From: Fluoribacter gormanii
GTDB taxonomy: Bacteria; Pseudomonadota; Gammaproteobacteria; Legionellales; Legionellaceae
Length of the DNA: 64,000 nt
Reading direction: 5' to 3'
Assembly: GCF_900156395.1 (NCBI RefSeq)
Contig: NZ_FTNL01000006.1
Location: forward strand, 62,001-126,000
Shown here: positions 44,507 through 52,804 of the stretch, one piece after another
Layout of the letters: the number at the start of each line of letters is the position of its first letter
Position numbering within the stretch: position 1 is the first letter of the stretch
Translations under genes and position numbers: made by a program
The notes under the pieces: model-generated
What the model was told of the DNA's origin: nothing
The model's input: the letters and a program-made list of their open reading frames with translations, nothing else
The model's database searches: none

Positions 44507-45691
44507 ATGAAATTGAAACTAAATGGTTTCCCGCTTAAACTTGTGACACCCGTTGTCCTCGGCTTATTGAGTGCCCAGGCTTATGCATTACCAAAAGCTC
44601 CTGGCATAGCGCATCATCCAATCCATTATAAACCAAATACGCCACATTTTATGCCCACAGGTTTAACACCAAGTCAGGTACGAGTTGCTTATGGATTTAA
44701 TTCAGTGAACTCACAAGGAAAAGGACAAGTTATTGCGATAGTCGATGCTTTTGACGATCCAAAAATTGAAGCAGATTTAGGCGTGTTTTCAAAACATTTC
44801 GGTTTACCTGCGTGTACAACAGCAAATGGCTGTTTCAAGAAGATCTATGCAAGTGGTAAAAAGCCAAAAACAGATGCTGGATGGGCTGGAGAAATTGCTC
44901 TGGATGTAGAATGGGTACATGCTGTGGCACCTGCAGCAAAAATAATTTTAGTAGAAGCTGCAGATGATAGCATAGATAATTTATTTAAAGCCGTGCAAGT
45001 TGCAGTGAAAAATGGAGCTACCGTTGTTTCCATGAGTTGGGGTGGTGATGAGTTTCCTGAAGAAACCTCCTATGATGCACTTTTTAATAATCCAAAGGTT
45101 ACTTTTGTAGCCTCATCAGGTGATAGCGGTCAGGGTACCCTCTATCCAGCATCATCCCCTTTTGTTATGGCGGTTGGCGGAACGACACTACTTATTGATA
45201 ACTATGGAAATTATCAAGGAGAAGAGGCATGGTCAGGAAGTGGTGGCGGAGTGAGCAGTGTAGAACCATGGCCTGAGAATCAAAAAAAATTGCCTATTCC
45301 AAAATCAAATAATAAGCGGGGAGTTCCAGATGTAGCCTATAATGCAGATCCAGAAACAGGATTTTCAGTTTATAACTCTGTTCCAAGTAGCGATGGTGTA
45401 GGTTGGGCCGTAGTGGGTGGTACAAGTGCTGGCGCACCTCAGTGGGCAGGAATCGTGGCAATTACAAATTCACTCTATTCCAAAGTATATGGTACTCATT
45501 TCATCAGCGCGATCTATGCGGCTGCAAATCCCAGTACTGGAAAATACCATTATAATTTTAATGATATTACCACTGGAACTAATGGAACATGTGGTTACTA
45601 CTGTACTGCACATAATGGATATGATTATGTAACGGGATTAGGAACTCCAGAACTTGGCAGTTTAATTCATGACTTAGTAAATTATAAATAA
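44507..45691 (+). CDS. secreted sedolisin-like serine peptidase (S53)
   Basis: A predicted exported acid-type serine peptidase. A Sec signal peptide (MKLKLNGFPLKLVTPVVLGLLSAQAYA) is followed almost directly by the catalytic domain. The sedolisin residues are visible: Glu129 and Asp133 in GEIALDVEW, the oxyanion Asp206 in SSGDSG and the nucleophile Ser307 in GGTSAGAPQW. Asp353 (FNDITTG) and a Gly/Asp-rich segment (YDYVTGLGTP) fit the C-terminal calcium site. The usual long S53 propeptide is missing, with only about 25 residues between signal and core. 394 residues. Monocistronic, with a good ribosome site (AAGGAG) and a terminator hairpin downstream. Confidence 0.88.
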   Translation: MKLKLNGFPLKLVTPVVLGLLSAQAYALPKAPGIAHHPIHYKPNTPHFMPTGLTPSQVRVAYGFNSVNSQGKGQVIAIVDAFDDPKIEADLGVFSKHFGLPACTTANGCFKKIYASGKKPKTDAGWAGEIALDVEWVHAVAPAAKIILVEAADDSIDNLFKAVQVAVKNGATVVSMSWGGDEFPEETSYDALFNNPKVTFVASSGDSGQGTLYPASSPFVMAVGGTTLLIDNYGNYQGEEAWSGSGGGVSSVEPWPENQKKLPIPKSNNKRGVPDVAYNADPETGFSVYNSVPSSDGVGWAVVGGTSAGAPQWAGIVAITNSLYSKVYGTHFISAIYAAANPSTGKYHYNFNDITTGTNGTCGYYCTAHNGYDYVTGLGTPELGSLIHDLVNYK

Positions 45692-45719
45692 AGATTAGGT
45701 CGCATTTGCCAAGCACATG

Positions 45720-45768
45720 CTGACTCTTGATCCTGTCTTCTGATTAAGAGTCAGTCTAATTTAAAAAA
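45720..45768 (+). terminator. probable terminator of the sedolisin-like gene
   Basis: CTGACTCTT (45720-45728) pairs perfectly with AAGAGTCAG (45746-45754), followed by TCTAATTTAAAAAAATT. The loop is 17 bases and the T-tract is weak. Confidence 0.5.
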
Positions 45769-45967
45769 ATTAATAGTATCATCTTTGATTTTAATCTTGA
45801 CCCAAGAACTGATAGATAAAAGAATTAATACCTGTTTAACCGTATTGTTATCCAAAAAATAGATAAAAATCAAGAAAATACATAATTGTTTTGTTTGAGT
45901 AATCATAAGCATATATGTATAATCCTCACGCTTTATGAATCCAAATTTTACATACTTTGAGGCGCAC

Positions 45968-46852
45968 ATGATTTTTATAATTATTGGAGGAGCTTCTGGC
46001 TCCGGGAAGACAGGATTATCCTTGCATCTACTGAACAAGTTAAAGATCAATGGAGTAAGTGCACAAATACTTAATATGGATGATTATTATCGTGAGTGTC
46101 CTGAAGAAGTTAATGTTGAAGCATATCGCAGAGATACAAATTTTGATACACCGGAGATGCTTCATTTAGATTTATTAAACGAACATATTGCTTTACTTCA
46201 TAATGGTACGTCAGTGACCAAACCAGTTTTTGATTTTAAAACGAATCGACGTATAGACAAAGAACAGGTGCATCCATCCGAGGTAATTATTATTGAAGGC
46301 ATATTTGCGCAGTATTTTTATAAAAAATATTGGTTACCTAATGTGACAGTTGTTACCGCGAATGTTGCAACCGACAGTTATTTAGACATTATTGAGCGTC
46401 GGATCAGTCGTGATATTGAGCATCGCGGACGAATTCGTAAAGACTGTCTGAAGCAGGAAAGAAAATATGTTGGTCCTGGTTTCCTAAAATACACAGCAAG
46501 CAGTTCTATGGGTGCAGATACTTATGTTACCAATGAACATCGTGATGGGTTGGAAGGTCAAAATGTAATTTTAGATGCTGCAGCGGATGAGATTATTGCT
46601 ACAGTAAATAAAAAACTGGAAGAGCAAAAGCTGGAGGGAAAGCAGGAGACTGGCGATGATAACGAATCTAAAAATAGCTCACCAAGCGTGCAAGAACTGG
46701 TAGCTAAAAGTCATTTACTGGCGGGAACTTTATTTCAAACCCGAAAATTTGAAGGGCATTTTAGCGGCGTTTTCGGTGATTTTAAAGGAACATTCGCTAA
46801 GGAATTTACCGAAAAAGAGGAAGAGGAAATCATGGCTCAGTATAAGCCATGA
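45968..46852 (+). CDS. uridine kinase-like P-loop kinase with acidic tail
   Basis: From the ATG at 45968 (GAGG just upstream) the protein opens MIFIIIGGASGSGKTGLSLH, a Walker A motif. LNMDDYYREC, NFDTPEMLHLDLL, KPVFDFKTNRR, VIIIEGIFAQYFY and IIERRISRDIEHRGR follow, the layout of the uridine kinase / phosphoribulokinase family. An in-frame ATG at 45935 is less likely. Unlike housekeeping Udk it carries about 85 extra C-terminal residues, polar and ending in a Glu-rich stretch (EFTEKEEEEIMAQYKP) reminiscent of the E-block signals of some Dot/Icm substrates. The actual phosphate acceptor is unknown. 294 residues, monocistronic. Confidence 0.75.
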   Translation: MIFIIIGGASGSGKTGLSLHLLNKLKINGVSAQILNMDDYYRECPEEVNVEAYRRDTNFDTPEMLHLDLLNEHIALLHNGTSVTKPVFDFKTNRRIDKEQVHPSEVIIIEGIFAQYFYKKYWLPNVTVVTANVATDSYLDIIERRISRDIEHRGRIRKDCLKQERKYVGPGFLKYTASSSMGADTYVTNEHRDGLEGQNVILDAAADEIIATVNKKLEEQKLEGKQETGDDNESKNSSPSVQELVAKSHLLAGTLFQTRKFEGHFSGVFGDFKGTFAKEFTEKEEEEIMAQYKP

Positions 46853-47170
46853 AGATCTAGGGTATGTGAACCGTTTACGGCGACCCAAGTTTGAAGATCC
46901 TGTCTTAAGATCAGTAAGCTGTAATGTTCTGGATAAAAATAATCTCTCTTCTTATCAGTAATGGATTGAAGAGAGAAATTTTCTTACGGAGAAATAAGAT
47001 ATATTAAACGGTTAGTGTGCTGCATCCTTGCAGCGGAGTACATCCTATGTACTGGTCCCTGTAGTTTGACTTCCTGTCAGACAATTCCGTGTCGTCCTTT
47101 ATAGTTAGAGTATAGTCTTTTGGTTGCCGTTGTCATTGCGTGGATAGAGCAACAAAACGTAAGAAATGTC
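46853..47170. other. intergenic region with two adjacent hairpins
   Basis: No gene is visible in these 318 bases between convergent genes. Two small perfect hairpins are adjacent: GCTGCA/TGCAGC (47019-47034, loop TCCT) and AGTACA/TGTACT (47037-47053). Neither is followed by a T-tract. They may be a decayed repeat. Confidence 0.4.
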
Positions 47171-48202
47171 TCAAAGAGGAACACGTGTTGTCTTGGGTTC
47201 CTGCTGGGTAATGCAATGAATTCCACCTCCCCCGGCAAATACATCCAGTGCATCGATTTGGGTAATATGATAACCCGGATATAATTGGGTAAATAACTGG
47301 TAAGCAGCCTTATCCTGTTGTTCATAACCAAAGGCAGGCATGACAATCCCTTTATTCGCTAAATAAAAATTGATATAGGATAAGGTTAATCGTTCGCCAT
47401 CAAGGTAAGTCGCTGGTGGTTGTTGTACAGTATAAACCTCTAGCTTTCGACCCTTTGCATCAGTTGTCGATTTAAGGATTTCCAGATTTTCGTGTAACGC
47501 AGCGTAGTTGGGATCTTCTTTGTCCTGGGTTATAAGGCATAAAACTTTTCCCGGAGCAATAAAGCAGGCAATTTCATCGACATGACCATCGGTCTCATCA
47601 CCTAACAATCCTTTGTTTAACCAGATAATTTTTTGAGTACCAAGAAAATCATTCAGGTAGTTTTCAATCTCTTGTTGGCTGAGTTGGGGATTGCGATTCT
47701 CATTGAGCAGGCATTCACGAGTCGTTAACACTGTTCCTTCGCCATCTACATGGAATGAACCGCCCTCCATAACCAGGGGGGCTGAAAAGGATAAAGCATG
47801 GGTTCGTGCCATGATTGCCGCTGCAATTTGGTTATCCAGCGCACAATCTTGATAGTTACCACCCCAAGCATTATGAATCCAATCGACACCGGCTAATTGA
47901 TGATTTTGGTTTAGCAAAAAGGTTGGTCCGGTATCCCTTGTCCATGAGTCATTGATGGGAAGGGTGAATAAGGTAATTCCATCGCCACATAAGCGTTGCG
48001 CCGATTCTTCGTCACCTGGATTGACTATCATAGTCACGGGTTCATACTGAGCGATGGCTTGAGCAACGCGAGCATAAGCTGCCCGTGCCTTTTGCAGACC
48101 TATTTTAGACCAGGTTTCAACATGACAAGGCCATGCCATCCAGCAGCGTTCATGTGGATGCCACTCAGCGGGCATGAAAAATCCACTTTGTTTTGGTGTC
48201 AT
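47171..48202 (-). CDS. aguA: agmatine deiminase
   Basis: Converts agmatine to N-carbamoylputrescine and ammonia. The 343-residue protein belongs to the guanidino-modifying (PAD-like) family, with [17 protein letters not shown] at the start, [30 protein letters not shown] and the C-terminal catalytic Cys in [13 protein letters not shown]. It is the last gene of the leftward aguB-speA-aguA operon, one base after speA, completing an arginine-to-putrescine route. Confidence 0.97.
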   Translation of the reverse strand: MTPKQSGFFMPAEWHPHERCWMAWPCHVETWSKIGLQKARAAYARVAQAIAQYEPVTMIVNPGDEESAQRLCGDGITLFTLPINDSWTRDTGPTFLLNQNHQLAGVDWIHNAWGGNYQDCALDNQIAAAIMARTHALSFSAPLVMEGGSFHVDGEGTVLTTRECLLNENRNPQLSQQEIENYLNDFLGTQKIIWLNKGLLGDETDGHVDEIACFIAPGKVLCLITQDKEDPNYAALHENLEILKSTTDAKGRKLEVYTVQQPPATYLDGERLTLSYINFYLANKGIVMPAFGYEQQDKAAYQLFTQLYPGYHITQIDALDVFAGGGGIHCITQQEPKTTRVPL

Positions 48203-48203
48203 C

Positions 48204-50102
48204 TTATCTTCTCCGAATGTTTTCGTCTAAATAGGTTAATTGAGAAAAAATGCTTCTTAATTCATTTAAATATAAAAGCGTTGTTTCTTTAGGTAGTTCG
48301 GCTTGAATTAATTGCTTTTCATAAGATTGAACGAGTTTCTTGGTATCAAAATGAGCAAGATTCAAAACATTGGTTACCGTATCGCCATAAACCAAATCAT
48401 TGAGCTCAAACTGTCCATCATCAAAGAGTTTGACATCCAGTGAGTTAGTATCTCCGAATAAATTATGCAAATTTCCTAATATTTCCTGGTATGCACCAAC
48501 CAGAAAAAAGCCGAGAGAGTAAGGATTGTTAGTATCGTAGGGAGGCAACATTAATGTTGAGTTGACACAAGAACTGCCAAGATATTCTTTGATGGTGCCA
48601 TCCGAATCACAGGTTAAATCTTGTAACACACTGTGCATGACGGGTGTTTCTGTAAGTTGTGAAATAGGAGCAATTGGAAATATTTGTCCTATAGCCCAAG
48701 CATCCGGAATCGATTGGAAAAACGAGATATTGCAAAAAACTTTAACCGCCATGTCTTCATTGATTTTTGCCAATAACGCTTCTTCTGTAGGATTCTCTAA
48801 ATTGAGCCGTGTTTTAAGTTCCAGGCATATATTGGTATAAAACGCCTCTACTTTAGCCTTTTCCTGTAAGCTAATAACCCCATGCTTAAACAAGGAATGG
48901 GCCTCATTTAATGAATGTTCTGCATAGTTATAGATTTCAATGGGTGAGCTTGCGGTAATTGAATGATAGGTGTCATAAATATCGCGAATCACATGCGAAT
49001 CTTCATTAGTAATTTCCGGAAGAGAGGGAGACTTACTAACTATTTCTATGTCACTAATATCAGAAATTAAAACGGCGTGATGGGCGGTTAATGCTCTACC
49101 TGATTCTGAAATAATATTGGGTTCTGGAACATTTGCTTCCTGACACAAATATTGAATGGCGAGGAGAATATGGGTGGCATATTCGCGCAAGCTGTAGTTC
49201 ATGGAACAACCCTGATTTGAATGGGTTCCTTCATAATCCACGCTGAGTCCTCCGCCCACATCAATCGTATCTATTGGTGCATTCAGTTGGCGTAGCTCGA
49301 CATAGTAACGCGATACTTCCTGCATGCAGTGACGAATGTCATGAATATTGGCTATTTGTGACCCCAAATGACAATGCATCAGCTGCAGGCAGTCGAGCAT
49401 GTCATGGGCCTTCAGTTTATTCACTAACTCGAGTACTTGCTTTGCGGTAAGGCCAAATTTGGATTTCACACCGCCGGTATGCTCCCATTTTCCAGCGCTT
49501 TTAGTAATTAAACGGATGCGAACGCCAAGAGAGGGCTTTACTTTCAAGCGAGCTGATTCTTTTAAAATAATATCCAGCTCGGAAATTTTTTCAATAACAA
49601 TAAAGACCTTATGCCCCATTTGTTGGGCGATTAACGCGGTACGAATATAATAGCTGTCCTTATAACCATTACATACTATGGTGCTATTTTGTTGATTGCC
49701 CAGCATGCCAATGACTGCCATGAGTTCGGGTTTTGAGCCTGCTTCCAGTCCTATAGAGTGATTGGGTGACTTCAATAATTCGCGAACAACACTTTGCTCC
49801 TGGTTTACTTTAATGGGATAAACCAGTTTGTAGTGCCCGGTATATTCATTCTCTTCTATGGCCTGAGAAAATGCTTCATAAATGCGATGCACGCGGTCAT
49901 GCAAGATATCAGAGCAGCGAATTAGAAGCGGTAAATGCAATCCTGCTCTACTTGCAGCATTAACAATAGCCTGCAACTCGACACCAGGTTTTCCTGGTGC
50001 CTTACTCATTTCAATATTCCCTTCGGCATTAATACTGAAGTATCCCTCACCCCAGTTGTTGATGTTATATAAATTTTCTTCAGATGGTGCACTGATGTTC
50101 AT
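48204..50102 (-). CDS. speA: biosynthetic arginine decarboxylase
   Basis: A PLP-dependent fold-III decarboxylase making agmatine from arginine. 632 residues with [18 protein letters not shown] at the start, the PLP Lys98 in [45 protein letters not shown] and [15 protein letters not shown]. These are hallmarks of the biosynthetic enzyme rather than the acid-inducible one. Middle gene of the putrescine operon, 21 bases after aguB. Confidence 0.98.
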   Translation of the reverse strand: MNISAPSEENLYNINNWGEGYFSINAEGNIEMSKAPGKPGVELQAIVNAASRAGLHLPLLIRCSDILHDRVHRIYEAFSQAIEENEYTGHYKLVYPIKVNQEQSVVRELLKSPNHSIGLEAGSKPELMAVIGMLGNQQNSTIVCNGYKDSYYIRTALIAQQMGHKVFIVIEKISELDIILKESARLKVKPSLGVRIRLITKSAGKWEHTGGVKSKFGLTAKQVLELVNKLKAHDMLDCLQLMHCHLGSQIANIHDIRHCMQEVSRYYVELRQLNAPIDTIDVGGGLSVDYEGTHSNQGCSMNYSLREYATHILLAIQYLCQEANVPEPNIISESGRALTAHHAVLISDISDIEIVSKSPSLPEITNEDSHVIRDIYDTYHSITASSPIEIYNYAEHSLNEAHSLFKHGVISLQEKAKVEAFYTNICLELKTRLNLENPTEEALLAKINEDMAVKVFCNISFFQSIPDAWAIGQIFPIAPISQLTETPVMHSVLQDLTCDSDGTIKEYLGSSCVNSTLMLPPYDTNNPYSLGFFLVGAYQEILGNLHNLFGDTNSLDVKLFDDGQFELNDLVYGDTVTNVLNLAHFDTKKLVQSYEKQLIQAELPKETTLLYLNELRSIFSQLTYLDENIRRR

Positions 50103-50123
50103 AATGTCGATATTCCAAAGGGA

Positions 50124-50969
50124 TTAACGTGAGGTTACAAGTTCATGGTAGGTTGAAGGCTCTCGCTGTTGTGCAAAAGGAAACAGTCTTCCCCACAATG
50201 CACGTTGACTAAAGTCTAATTCTGCAACGAGAACGGCCGGTTTGTCGCGAGATGCTTGCGCCAAAATTTCTCCCATGGGCGTGCTAATGAAGCTGCTACC
50301 ATAAAATTCTAATCCATCTTCACAACCAATTCTATTGGCGGCAATGATAAAAGTATTGCTCATAATTCCCTGGGCAACCATAACCTTTTGCCACATGGGT
50401 TGCGTATCTATTTCCGGAGCAGTGGGCTCTCCACCTATTGCGGTAGGATATACCAAAATTTCTGCACCTTTTAGACCATAAATTCGTGACAACTCTGGAA
50501 ACCATTGATCATAACAGGTTGGTAATCCCCATTGATGTCCGGCGATTTGATGAACTGGGTAATTAGAGTCCCCTGGTTTAAAGTAAAAATTTTCATGGTA
50601 TTTTTCCCCACTGGGGATATGTTGCTTTCGAGTTATTGCAATAAGCTCTCCCTTATTATTGTAGGCCACCGCAGTGTTATAACCTGCTTTTTCAAATAGG
50701 GAGGCGGTAATGCATAGATTATATGCTTTTGCCATTTTACTGACGAATTGGGCGGTAGGGCCGGTATGAATATCCTCCATAAAAGGAGTAGGATCAACAT
50801 CTGAACGCGTGCAGAAATAAGGGCTTAGGGTGAGTTCTTGCAAACAAACGACAGCTGCTCCTTGTTGTGCTGCAGCATCGATTCCGGAAGTCAGTTTGTC
50901 TTGATGTTCTTTAGGGTTTTCGTGCCATTTTTCTTGAACTAATGCGACAGTCAGTTTTTCTTGTGTCAT
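50124..50969 (-). CDS. aguB: N-carbamoylputrescine amidohydrolase
   Basis: Hydrolyses N-carbamoylputrescine to putrescine, CO2 and ammonia. A nitrilase-superfamily protein of 281 residues with the Glu-Lys-Cys triad visible: Glu in CLQELTLSPYFC, Lys in RKQHIPSGEKYHENFYF and Cys in LPTCYDQWFPE. I chose the ATG at 50969, which follows GAGAGG; an in-frame start at 50999 adds ten residues overlapping a terminator. First gene of the operon. Confidence 0.97.
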   Translation of the reverse strand: MTQEKLTVALVQEKWHENPKEHQDKLTSGIDAAAQQGAAVVCLQELTLSPYFCTRSDVDPTPFMEDIHTGPTAQFVSKMAKAYNLCITASLFEKAGYNTAVAYNNKGELIAITRKQHIPSGEKYHENFYFKPGDSNYPVHQIAGHQWGLPTCYDQWFPELSRIYGLKGAEILVYPTAIGGEPTAPEIDTQPMWQKVMVAQGIMSNTFIIAANRIGCEDGLEFYGSSFISTPMGEILAQASRDKPAVLVAELDFSQRALWGRLFPFAQQREPSTYHELVTSR

Positions 50970-50997
50970 TAACTTACCTCTCTTGAAATTAAGGATC

Positions 50998-51026
50998 AAA
51001 AAAAAGCGCCCTTACTTTGTAAGGGC
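50998..51026 (-). terminator. strong intrinsic terminator after the acidic-tail gene
   Basis: Read leftward: GCCCTTAC-AAA-GTAAGGGC (51008-51026) followed by GC and eight T residues. It separates the upstream leftward gene (51035-52021) from the putrescine operon. Confidence 0.9.
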
Positions 51027-51034
51027 AGGTGTAT

Positions 51035-52021
51035 TTAAAACCAAGTGTTAGTGGGTGAACCATCGTGTGCGCCTTCATATTCTTCCTCTTCGCTAAAGTC
51101 AGAGAGTTCTTCTTCGTCAGCATCACTACTTGATTCAAGTTCTTCCTTGGTTTGTATTGTTCTGCTCGACATGTTGAACGAGCTCTTAAACAAGCTATTG
51201 GGATTGGTAGCTTGAGATTCATTTTTCTTTTGCTCAATGCTTTCTTTTGCACTCATGGAATCAGCTATGAGCTTGAACGGATTGGTTTCATCAAATGCTT
51301 CAGTGTGTAACAATTCCAAGTTACGTTTGATTGAGGCTTGAGTCTGAGATTCAAGAGCACCTAATTTTTCTCCGATTTTTACTTCATGACCTTTCAATAA
51401 AGTGCGAAACAGATTAACGAACATCTTGCAAGTCTCTTTATTGAAATCGCGACTTGTAAAAAATTTCTCTGGAGCATCTCCTAATAACAAGCGTTCAATA
51501 TTTCGACGCAGCATGAATGCAATCTGAGTTTTTTCTGCAAGAATATGCTTGGGGAAGGCGGTACTTATGTTATGAGCGATATGACTTCGCTCGTGTTCCG
51601 GTGTACATAAGGCGAATCGTTCGGCAATGGCTGATTCATTACTTTCCAATACTTGCTCAGCGAGCGCGCTAAAACGATGAAAAGGAGCAGGATTAAATTC
51701 TTTGCCTGAAAATAACGCGTGTGGCTCTTTATTTCGAGGATCAAGCAATGATGTAATACGCTGTCTGACTTGATAGGCTTCCGTAATTACCGAATGAAAT
51801 GTTTCTTCGCTGGTAGCCAAATTACCCAATGACTTAATATGATGGCCATATTGTTTGAACATTGAGTCAGGGCAGGCAGCAATGATCTTGGTAGCAAGAG
51901 AGACTTGTTCTTTGGCGCTTAATGCGTTGAGCTCCTTAGCATTCTTTGCCAATGCGTCACCATCGCTCAGATGCTCGTAGGGATTTTTTAGCGTAGTTAA
52001 TTCGATACGAGTAAATGCCAT
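51035..52021 (-). CDS. acidic-tailed putative Dot/Icm effector (RavA position)
   Basis: 328 residues, soluble and mostly helical, with no signal peptide. The N-terminal 230 residues carry no motif I recognise. The C-terminus is very acidic: EELESSSDADEEELSDFSEEEEYEGAHDGSPTNTWF region, a Glu-rich block about 15-40 residues from the end, as in the E-block signal of many Dot/Icm substrates. In L. pneumophila the gene immediately before hfq is, as I recall, the effector gene ravA (lpg0008), and this one is in the same place and orientation. Homology to RavA is thus inferred from position and tail, not from remembered sequence. It is followed by a strong terminator and is monocistronic. Confidence 0.65.
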   Translation of the reverse strand: MAFTRIELTTLKNPYEHLSDGDALAKNAKELNALSAKEQVSLATKIIAACPDSMFKQYGHHIKSLGNLATSEETFHSVITEAYQVRQRITSLLDPRNKEPHALFSGKEFNPAPFHRFSALAEQVLESNESAIAERFALCTPEHERSHIAHNISTAFPKHILAEKTQIAFMLRRNIERLLLGDAPEKFFTSRDFNKETCKMFVNLFRTLLKGHEVKIGEKLGALESQTQASIKRNLELLHTEAFDETNPFKLIADSMSAKESIEQKKNESQATNPNSLFKSSFNMSSRTIQTKEELESSSDADEEELSDFSEEEEYEGAHDGSPTNTWF

Positions 52022-52297
52022 TTAATCCTCCTTAATGAAGATGAGAAAGTGTAATGAACAATTATACAAAGGAGTTTCTCCAGCAAAAATGATAAATGTT
52101 ATCTCCTTTGTTCTCTTCCGGCATAAGTAACCGAAATTCCTTTTTGACTAGAATTCAGAGTTAAATTTGCAAACTATAGTAACGGATTAAAATCGAACTG
52201 TCATGAAATTAATCTAAAGTTTTATCAAAAAATGTCGAATAAGTGATCAGATGCATGTTTTGCCTTTAATAAATACAATAACAACAAGGAGTGGGCA

Positions 52298-52555
52298 ATG
52301 TCTAAAACTCATTTACTACAAGACCCCTTTTTAAATGAATTACGTAAAGAAAAGGTGCCTGTATCTATCTTTTTGGTAAACGGAATCAAATTACACGGTA
52401 TCGTGGATTCTTTTGATCAATATGTGGTCATGCTGAAAAACTCGATCACCCAAATGGTTTACAAGCATGCAATTTCTACAGTCGTTCCTTCACGCGCAAT
52501 AAAAATGCCAGCTGATGAGGAAAACTCTGGAAATGAAGGGGCGGAGGAAGGCTAG
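52298..52555 (+). CDS. hfq: RNA chaperone Hfq
   Basis: The hexameric Sm-like chaperone that pairs small RNAs with mRNAs. 85 residues: [29 protein letters not shown] (Sm1) and [14 protein letters not shown] (Sm2, with the KHA variant of the RNA-binding motif), and a short acidic tail. A strong ribosome site AAGGAG precedes the ATG. hflX normally follows; here a large leftward gene intervenes. Confidence 0.98.
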   Translation: MSKTHLLQDPFLNELRKEKVPVSIFLVNGIKLHGIVDSFDQYVVMLKNSITQMVYKHAISTVVPSRAIKMPADEENSGNEGAEEG

Positions 52556-52614
52556 TAACTTGAATGTGCCATATACTTTACTACCATTAAGCTAGGTCCA
52601 TATGTGCGAAAAGT

Positions 52615-52701
52615 TGTCATCCCCGCGAAGGCGGGGATCCATGCTTAAAAGAGGCGCAGTGCTATTTCTAGAAATAGATTACCGCCTTCGCGGGAATGAC
52701 A
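52615..52701. mobile_element. 87-bp inverted-repeat element after hfq
   Basis: TGTCATCCCCGCGAAGGCGG (52615-52634) pairs with CCGCCTTCGCGGGAATGACA (52682-52701), 19 of 20 bases. The 47-base interior has a small palindrome CTATTTCTAGAAATAG. This is the form of a short MITE or REP-type element and lies between convergent genes, where it may also block transcription. Confidence 0.65.
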
Positions 52702-52804
52702 AAGGTTTTTAATTTAAGGGTAGCTGCGGTAAGCCTTGAGAGTTGTTTAGCTAAGCTAATCTCCAGGTTGACTTCATTTCATTATTAATGATATTTGGCG
52801 TATT

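Noticed and set aside
47019-47053. Two hairpins as terminators of the kinase-like gene or aguA
   Set aside because: Neither has a T-tract; listed only as structure in the intergenic region.
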